From the NCBI GenBank assembly GCA_008828725.1, contig MEHQ01001390.1:1-64000 (forward strand): DNA of 64,000 bases. The letters are read 5' to 3'. This stretch comes from Saccharina japonica. Taxonomy: Eukaryota; Sar; Phaeophyceae; Laminariales; Laminariaceae. A program made the position numbers and the translations under genes. Every line of letters starts with the position of its first letter. Within the stretch, counting starts at the first letter, position 1. A model generated the notes under the pieces. That model saw only the letters and a list, made by a program, of their open reading frames with translations. It was not told the DNA's origin and made no database searches. Shown piece after piece: positions 1 to 9,300 of the stretch.

Positions 1-182
1 CGTCGACTCGCATCGAATTGTGCCTACCCACGCTACTATTAATTGGCGCTCTCAGCAGTTGATTCCGTTTTTTATTTATTTTTGCAAATAAACTCAAAAG
101 TCCGACCCACGTGAGATTCGAACTCCAGACATCAACGTTCAGAAGCGTTCGAGGTTACCTCTAGACCATCGGGGCGACCGAC
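1..182 (-). mobile_element. tRNA-derived SINE copy, truncated by the window edge
   Basis: Read on the minus strand it begins GGTCGCCCCGATGGTCTAGA, followed by a B-box-like GGAGTTCGAATCTCAC and then the GCGCTCTC and GACGCGAGTCGACG-type body shared with copies at 30325-30653, 30719-31060, 33040-33320, 52596-52920 and 57815-58065. It lies in an NAA15 intron. Confidence 0.65.
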
Positions 183-237
183 TCTGTACACTGCATTGGG
201 CTGAACTGAAGGTAGGTTTGGCGCTCGTTTTTTTCAC

Positions 238-350
238 CTGCACTGCATCTCGAAGAGGTTGTGCTGAGGGTCTCCCTCGTGCCTCGTGAAGATAGCAATC
301 GTCTGCTCCGCCTTTGAGATCTGCCCGCTGCGCAGTAGGTACTTCGTCGC
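238..350 (-). CDS. NAA15: NAA15 exon: [10 protein letters not shown]...LFEMQC, last exon in the window
   Basis: The acceptor is ATGGCAG|GCGACG and the donor is TGCAG|GTGAAA, phase 0 in and 2 out. It reads [20 protein letters not shown] then [17 protein letters not shown], matching K..L....I..AE.....FT...GD...NL.EMQC of the family. The following exons lie beyond the left edge. Confidence 0.93.
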
Positions 351-3300
351 CTGCCATACGTGGCGTGCCATAATATAGCCAAAACACACACCCCAACCCC
401 GGCCACAAGAGGAGAAAACGTAACGAAAACAAAAAACGGACGAAACCTTAAGAACTGGTCCAACATATTTGGGGACAAATTACTTGGAATTAAAGTGAGA
501 TTTTTTTTCAGTTCTGGGTGGGTTAAGAATTACAGGTTGAACACAACGAATACCATCATGTTTTAAGATGTGGTGGCTCATCTCATTAATTGAGCAAGGC
601 AAAGGCAAGAACAATGCCCAAAACCAACAAAAAAACAGAATGGTACAACATGGCGGGAGCGAAACGGCAAAACAGAGGGCGACAAGCCAAACGGGACAAA
701 AGTTGCCGCGAAACCACAAAATACAAAATAGCGAAACGGCACAGCGGGGTTTAGAGCGAGAACCGATACCTTGCTGTTTTCTGTAAACGGCCACGGCACA
801 AAAGCACAAAATAGCAAAAAATTAGCGAAACGGTACCTTGTTTTTTACGTAACGCGAAACGGCACAAAGCGGCAACGAGCGAAACGGCACCTTACTATTC
901 ACGTAACGCGAAACGGCGCAAATGGGCAGGAACGAAACGGCACCTTGACGTACACGTAACGCGTACCGACACAAAATACAAAAAGGGCGAGACCCAAATA
1001 GCGAACCGGCACAAAACAGCAAGAAGACCGAAACGGCACCTTGCTATTAATGTAACGGCCACGGACGCACCAAAGGGCAATACCAAAAATAATGAATCGG
1101 CACAACGCGGTGAGATCGAAACGACACCTTGCTGTTCATGTATCGCGAAACGGCACAAAACACAAAAAGGGCGAGATCAAAATAGCGAATCGGCACATAA
1201 CTGCAAGAAGATCGAAACGGCACCTTGCTGTTAATGTATAACGGTCACGGATGCACCAAAGGGCGATACCACAATACCGAATCGGCACAACGCGGCGAGA
1301 TCGAAACGATACCTTGCTGTTTATGTAACGGCCACGGACGGACAAAAATGCTTTAGACCAAAATAGCGAATCGGCACAACGCGGCGAGATCCGAGACCGA
1401 AACGGCACCTTGCTGTTCATGTAACTGCCACGGGCGGACAAAAGGGCTATATACCAAAATAGCGAATCGGCACAACGCGGCGAGATCCGATATCGAAACA
1501 GCACCTTGCTGTTCATGTAACGGTCGGCCTTGTCCAGCTCTCTCGCCGAGTCTACCGCCCCCGCTGCCATGGTCAAGGCCCCCATCTTCTTGAGAACCCT
1601 TCCTCTGCGCTGCATGAAGTCCAGCATCGACGGCTGGAGCGCCACGCACTCCTGGACGGGGCGGAGGGGGGTAAGGGGAGACGAAAAACAAGACAACAAG
1701 AAGAGCAAATCAGAAAGGAAAGCCATCATGTTTATTTAGATGTACCAGAGGGTAGAAACAGACAAAAAAACGCGTCAGCTGTGAGATCTCTCCCATTATA
1801 GGTCGGTCGATACTCAGAAAAAAAGAAAAAGAAAGAAAAAAAAAAGAAAAGAAAAAGAAGTCACCGCCTCTACATTTCCGATCAGATACCTGGTATATAG
1901 GTAAAGTGTGCATACTATTCTAAAACGCTTCCAATTACAATCCTCGCCTCGAGTGTGTCGCACGCCTCCTGGAGGAAACCCGTCCTCTCTTCCAGCTGCG
2001 CTCTCAGGAACAGTGTCCACGCAAGGGTGTCCTCCGGCTCCTTCTCCCCCCCCTCCTGCCCCCCTAGATGTGCTCCCCCCCCTCCTGCCCCCCTCCCCCC
2101 TCCGCCGCCTCAGTCGATGGAAACCTTCCGCTCGACCGCAAAGACTCCACGTAACTGTACAAAAACAAACGTATACGCCGGTTCCGCCGCAGAAAAAGAA
2201 CGGGGTGGGTCGACCGGGGGTGGATGGTTGGTTTGTTGGAGGGAAGGGGGAAAGGGGGTGCGCATACAGCACACGCAAGTGTACAAAGGTGAACGCCTAC
2301 ATACACACGAAACCCCTGCCAGAAAAAGCGACACAAAAACGCCGTGAGAAAGAAAAAAGTCGCGGCGGAAAAAATAAGCGAGTCCGTCCTCCTTTCTCAC
2401 CTATTGGTCAGGCTCATCACCATCTGCTGCACCGGGTGCTTCCGCAGATCGAAGGCGTCAGTCACTACAGGGGATGGTCGTCCCAACGTCCCCGCCCCCC
2501 CCTTCACCTCGCCCCGCGCCCCCTCGGCCTCGAAGACGGAGGAGAGGTCCGAGCCTAAGGACGGCACGCCCTTGCGAAGGTGGCGTCGCATGTACGCACC
2601 TGCAAGTGGGCAAACAAATGAGCAAAAAAAAGCGAATTTAACGAACAAAGTCGATAAACGAATATATATATATATGTATGTATATATTCCGGTATAAAAA
2701 AAAAATAACAAACGTGTGCTTTAGAAAATAGAGAAGCGAAAACGGCCAAAACGAAACAAAAACGAAAAAAAGTAAACAACAACGACAACAATCGAACACA
2801 CACAACAAACACAGAATAGCGAAACCACAATCAAGCCAAAATATATCGACACAAAACAAAATCAGGAAATAGGGGGTGAGGGTGAATACATCCCCGGGTC
2901 CAAGAAAGAACGAACGCAGGGGGGGGTGGGGGGGGTGGCGTGCACCTCCCCTACAACCCCTGACAAAACAAAACAAAAACTCATTATTGCCCCCCCTGGC
3001 AAAAAGTTTCTATGTAATATATGGAAACAACGCAATGAGCGCCCAAGTGTTGAAGGTGTCTCTATTAGGAGTAGGAACGGTGCTCCGTCTCGAAAGGGAT
3101 GCGTGGTCAATGGTCAAATGACTAAGGCAAGCAACAAATGAGTACGCCCCCCCCCCCCCCCCCTCCCCCCCCTCTCGACATTGTAACCTGGTTCATTATA
3201 TCCTCCTCTTTCCCCTCCTAATATGAATACTCGTAGTGCTCTGTAAATATGGTTACTTCCTCCCCCCGCAATAGCGTCAGCTGGTCCAATACGTTGACCG

Positions 3301-6300
3301 TGCCCTCCCCTGCCCCTCCTTGTGTTTGTCTCACGACATACCAGGTATTATCAGTATGGTATGAAAATTTCATACCCTCCCGCCCTCCCACATTGTACCC
3401 TGGTTAATATTTTCCTCTCATCTCCCCCTCTATGTTAGACGTACTGCTGTTAGTACACATCTACACATCATTAATGAGTAAGTCGAGCGGATAGCACACT
3501 CCGCCTATTATCTCTACCATATAATATAGTGTCTCTTCCCGGTGGCTCTCCTCTCTCTCTGCGACTGTTTGCCTCCAAAGCTATCTGAACTGAGAAAACG
3601 AAAATTCGTACATACATTCGTCCAGAAACCCCATCCCAATGGTTTGTTTTTCACTATGTACAGTATGACCTTTTTTGGGGTGTGGTGCCGTTTTAACGGT
3701 TTGTCGTGCGCCTCTGGATGCACACCAACCATAAATGCCGAGCTAGCAGCCACTGGTCAGCCCTGACTACAAGACCTACAAGCTGAGTTGTTGGTATGGC
3801 GTATCTGTACCAACATGGTGAACCCATGGAAGTGGGCATTACACTGCCCACATACAACAACAGTGGAATGGAGAAGGGGCCTGAATGCGGCTTAGGATAA
3901 GAGGACTAGCGGGTGTAAACGAGGGTGATCTAAGAGGAGGTTGGAGAAAATGCAGAAATCTGGAGTAGTAGGTCGGAATTAAGGCGGATGGATATACTCC
4001 TAAACATCCAAAGGGGGACTTACTTCAGACGGGAAAACGGTCGAACATAATCAGGGCTGTTCATAGGTCAGGTCAAACTTCGCGGGTCAGGTCCGGTCGG
4101 GTAGGGCCAGGGTGACCCCGACCCGACCCGACCCGACCCGACCCGTGAGAGTTTGAAGACTTCCTGAACCCGACCCGCGGGTCGGGTCATGAACCGTGAC
4201 ATATGTATGATGATTTCATCGTCGGTCACACTTTAGCAGTATTATAAGGCATGCCTGCCCTGTTACTGCTGCACGCTCTTCCTTTAAAGCATACAGTAAG
4301 GCATGCCTATTAATAGATGTTTGGTCCGATCGTACTACTGCACTCCTCGTCATTTTAGAGGTCGCTACATTTGCATGGGGTCCCGAAAAAGTTAATACTG
4401 TACCAATAACATGTTAACGGTATGTACGATAATTTAGCTGGTTTCCACGGGTTTTCTTGTTTTTTTCTTGGGCATTTTATTGGGGAACGACGTTGAAAAT
4501 TTAAGCCGCCCAGTGTTGTACATGGCAAACACCAACACTGCACGTCAACAACTGTGACGATATATTTGAAAAAAACTGAAAAAAAAACAAGCTGTCAGAT
4601 CGAAAAAAAAACTACAAAGCTCATCATTATTTGCAAGCATCGTGCGAAACTGTTAATAGTGACACTTCGGTCGGTCGCGCGCGCGCTGCCGGGTGTGTAG
4701 GTTTTAGAGTGTGAATATCAGACGATATAATAATAAACGTAGACGCTAATGTAGTGAGAAGGGGGGGGGGGGGGGGGTACTCATTTGTTGCTTGCCTTAG
4801 TCATTTGACCATTGACCACGCATCCCTTTCGAGACGGAGCACCGTTCCTACTCCTAAATAGAGACACCTTCAACACTTGGGCGCTCATTGCGTTGTTTCC
4901 ATATATTACATAGAAACTTTTTGCCAGGGGGGGCAATAATGAGTTTTTGTTTTGTTTTGTCAGGGGTTGTAGGGGAGGTGCACGCCACCCCCCCCACCCC
5001 CCCCTGCGTTCGTTCTTTCTTGGACCCGGGGATGTATTCACCCTCACCCCCTATTTCCTGATTTTGTTTTGTGTCGATATATTTTGGCTTGATTGTGGTT
5101 TCGCTATTCTGTGTTTGTTGTGTGTGTTCGATTGTTGTCGTTGTTGTTTACTTTTTTTCGTTTTTGTTTCGTTTTGGCCGTTTTCGCTTCTCTATTTTCT
5201 AAAGCACACGTTTGTTATTTTTTTTTTATACCGGAATATATACATACATATATATATATATTCGTTTATCGACTTTGTTCGTTAAATTCGCTTTTTTTTG
5301 CTCATTTGTTTGCCCACTTGCAGGTGCGTACATGCGACGCCACCTTCGCAAGGGCGTGCCGTCCTTAGGCTCGGACCTCTCCTCCGTCTTCGAGGCCGAG
5401 GGGGCGCGGGGCGAGGTGAAGGGGGGGGCGGGGACGTTGGGACGACCATCCCCTGTAGTGACTGACGCCTTCGATCTGCGGAAGCACCCGGTGCAGCAGA
5501 TGGTGATGAGCCTGACCAATAGGTGAGAAAGGAGGACGGACTCGCTTATTTTTTCCGCCGCGACTTTTTTCTTTCTCACGGCGTTTTTGTGTCGCTTTTT
5601 CTGGCAGGGGTTTCGTGTGTATGTAGGCGTTCACCTTTGTACACTTGCGTGTGCTGTATGCGCACCCCCTTTCCCCCTTCCCTCCAACAAACCAACCATC
5701 CACCCCCGGTCGACCCACCCCGTTCTTTTTCTGCGGCGGAACCGGCGTATACGTTTGTTTTTGTACAGTTACGTGGAGTCTTTGCGGTCGAGCGGAAGGT
5801 TTCCATCGACTGAGGCGGCGGAGGGGGGGGAAGAGGGGGGGGGGGAGGCTGTTATTACCCCGGTCCCAGCGATGGAAACCCCGAGATGCGTGTCTAGGAA
5901 GAAACATCGGTAGAGCTCGTATTCATAAAAGAAGTGGTAGGAAGGAGTGAGAGCGCTGGAAGGTGCAGCACTATGGAACGTGACAACACTAAGATGCTGC
6001 CATGCAATAGGATCGATATGTGGCCGACGTGGAGAGGTGCTATTCCCAACAGCAAATGAACGAGTCTCGTTTTATGTGTGAGAGCTAGAGAGAGGCGTGT
6101 CTAGCTATTGTTGTTGCTCTCACATTAACTCATTCGCCAAAAATCGAGCTCAGTTTCACAAGAACAACAGGTGGTAGGCTCCAACAACTCTGGAGGGGAA
6201 TACTATCAATATTATACCTCAGGAAACAAAAAAAAACATACGTACGCGGTGTGTGCGTGTGTGTGTACCGGTTCGTGTGATACACACCTGTAAATCTCCT

Positions 6301-9300
6301 CAGCGTCCTCGTGCTTGCCGAGCGCCAGCAGCAGCTCCCCCTTCTTTTTCGTCCAGCTGAGCTTGTCCAGCACCTAATATACACGTGTACAAAAACCACA
6401 ACACGAAGGGGCCACCAACGATCAAAATGACACATCATAACGCACCACATCACAGCACACACTTATGCTTCGTCCAGCTCATACATATCACGCTCCGTAC
6501 ATAGTGTCAAGTGCCTTATCCTTATAACACAATACGCTTCGGTGGTGGTGGTGATCATAATGATGATGTCGTGTGGGATCTTCACGACTATGCCGGTTTC
6601 GGTATGCCCCGCGGAGGGACCGGCTCTACCGCGTGCCACCCGACCCCGACCGGGGCCGCATCACCGCCCCGGCCGCCCCACGCGTCACCCCTCGGCGACC
6701 CCGGCGAGAGAACGGGCGACGGTCCCGAACTCGGCGAGCGGGGGTTGGTATATCATACTTCCGCACGTACTGTCAAGTACCTTATGAGACACCAGGTACA
6801 CACACACACACAAAATGGGCTGACGTTTAATGACATATTCAAAACACGTACAGTACCAGGTAACATCTCGGGGAAATAACTCGAGATGGCGGACATGGAA
6901 GGCGTTTTTTTGGTTTCTCGTGATTGGTCAATAAAAAAAGCAACACACAAGAAAAAACGGAGATTGTGGATCGGACAGCGCGGACTTGCCGCCCACTTCA
7001 GGTCTTAAGCTTCACCCAGTTCAAGGGGGTGGGGGGGGCTCTATTTTAGAGCGGCCGTACAAATTAGCTACACCGATACCGTGTAAAAACATCCCCTCCG
7101 TAAGAAAGGAGCTGACGTTCAATGAACGCACCAAACACACCACAACGCAGCTCAGCACAGCACAGCAGCGGCACAAACCACCTTTATGTAGACAGGAAAC
7201 AAGCAGAAATCAACCCAGCCCAACACATCACATCATTATCAAAGGGGCTTCGTACTTCTTACACCGGGCTGGACGTCGTCCCTATGGAGGTTCCAACCAA
7301 CCCTCCAGGTGGAAACCAAACCAAAACGACCAAAATCAATCAGAGCCAGCCTGGCCCTTCTTACAATAACCAAGGTGGAAACCAAACCAATATAAACCAA
7401 AGTGAACCAATCAGAGTCAGCCACACCTTATCCTTGCAGTCTTCGAGGTGGTCCAGGGCCTCCTTCGTCATGCCAGCGTCGCTAAGGGCCAGGTTTTTGT
7501 AAAGAAGGAGCTCGCTGTGGGTATACCTCTCTTCCGCCCTCTCGTTCCGGTTCCCCTGCTCATAAACGCCAACGCCAGCGTACAAACAAACACGAACAAC
7601 ATACAGAGTGGGGGTCCCCCAATAAGGCGGTATCCGGATATAAGGCGGTATCCCCATATAAGGCGGGTAAAAACGCTTGGCGCGACTGGGGAATCGCACT
7701 CATAACCTGGAATAAATAAGGCGGCTTCCCTCTATAAGGCGGTCATATTGCTCTGGCACACCGCCGCCTTATTGGGGGACCCCTACTGTATTACACATTG
7801 TTAGGGTTTTTATATTACGCTCTCTCGTCCCGGTTTCCCTGCTCAGAAACGCCAACGACAGCGTACGAACGCGAACAAGTTATTCATTGTTAGAGCTTCG
7901 TGCAGAAGCTCACTGCTTTGGGTACACACCTCTCTTCGGTTCTACGAGTATAGTGTCGGTTTCCCTGGGGAAAAAACGCCAACGTAAACATTGTAGGGGT
8001 GGGAGGGTCTCTACGGCGATACGACTACGGCCATGCATCACAATGCGCACCCCCCAACCACCACACACCCCGCCCCCGCCCTATGGTCATACCACTATGG
8101 CCATGCATGGATGTCGAGTACACCTCCTCCCCCCTCCGCTCTCTCAGGAAGGAGATAAGACTACGTAGCAAAACGTGTATATGCCATAATATTGATGCAA
8201 ACTTGGAAACGCCCAACTGTTGCAGGTGTCTCTCAGGAGTAGAAACAGTGCTCCATCTCGAAAGGAGTGCTTGGCCAATGGTCAATCAAATGACTACAGT
8301 AAGGCAAGCAACAAATGTGTACCCTCCCCCCTTCCCACCATCCCCTACCGTCTTCCCGGGGGCGCGTATGATACATACCTTGAGAGTCTTGACGAAAGCG
8401 TCGATGGCCTGAACCGTCGTTTCAGCGTTGCCCGCCACATGATTGGCCACCGCATACGCCGTCCAGTTCTGCTGCAGGTTGGACTTCAGACCCAGAAGCC
8501 TCCGACGAGTCTCTACGAAACCCTGCCATGAAGGGGAGGCGGTTCGGGTGGGGTAGAGTGGGTTATAGAGTAGTGTAGTGCACTGGAGTTTAGTAGTAAA
8601 GGGGGTTGATACTCGTAGTGTTTTTTTTTACACTAGTAGTGGTCCCTCTATAGTGCCGGTTGCCCACTATAGTGCCTACGGAATCGCTTGGCACAGACAG
8701 ATGGGATTCTCACCAGTGTGGTAAAAGCAGTGTGATTGTGTGCGGAGTAGATAGTGCCGGTTGCCGCCATATAATGCCGGTATGGTTGGCGGGCTGACGC
8801 ATACCGGCACTACACATAGAGGGGAACAACGTTACAGCAAACCCGGCGCTGCTGGGTAAGAAAAAAGGTATGCACCGAAAGTGGCAGAGCATGATGATGC
8901 TCTTATTGCACGCCGCTCGCCCTGTACTTCGTATAGAGACGGTTAGACCAGTAAGTACTATTACAACCGCGCGTTGCGTGCCGCGAGTGTATGTAATGTA
9001 TACGGAGTATACCTACCACTATAATAGTTTTCCTCCCGACAATGACAGTGCAACAGCAGTATATAGTGCATCGTACCACCTCCTTCCAATTTTTAGAACA
9101 TACACTCGCGGCACTCAACGCGCAAGCTCAAATCCATCACACTATCGAACACAGTAGCTAACGCATGCCACTTGTTGGTGAATGAAACAGCGTTTCTCTC
9201 AAAAACGACGAGTTAGGCGGTGGATGGGTGCACATAGACTTCTGACGGTTTTTCAACAGGTACAAAAACGTTTTATTTATATATATATACGAGTATAAAA

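Noticed and set aside
5324..5522. A second functional NAA15 gene on the plus strand
   Set aside because: The plus-strand copy ends after one and a fraction exons, with no further exons on either side.
6590..6750. Coding exon in the GC-rich patch within the NAA15 intron
   Set aside because: Open in three frames, but without a matching acceptor, donor and phase, and with no resemblance to the NAA15 segment that is missing.
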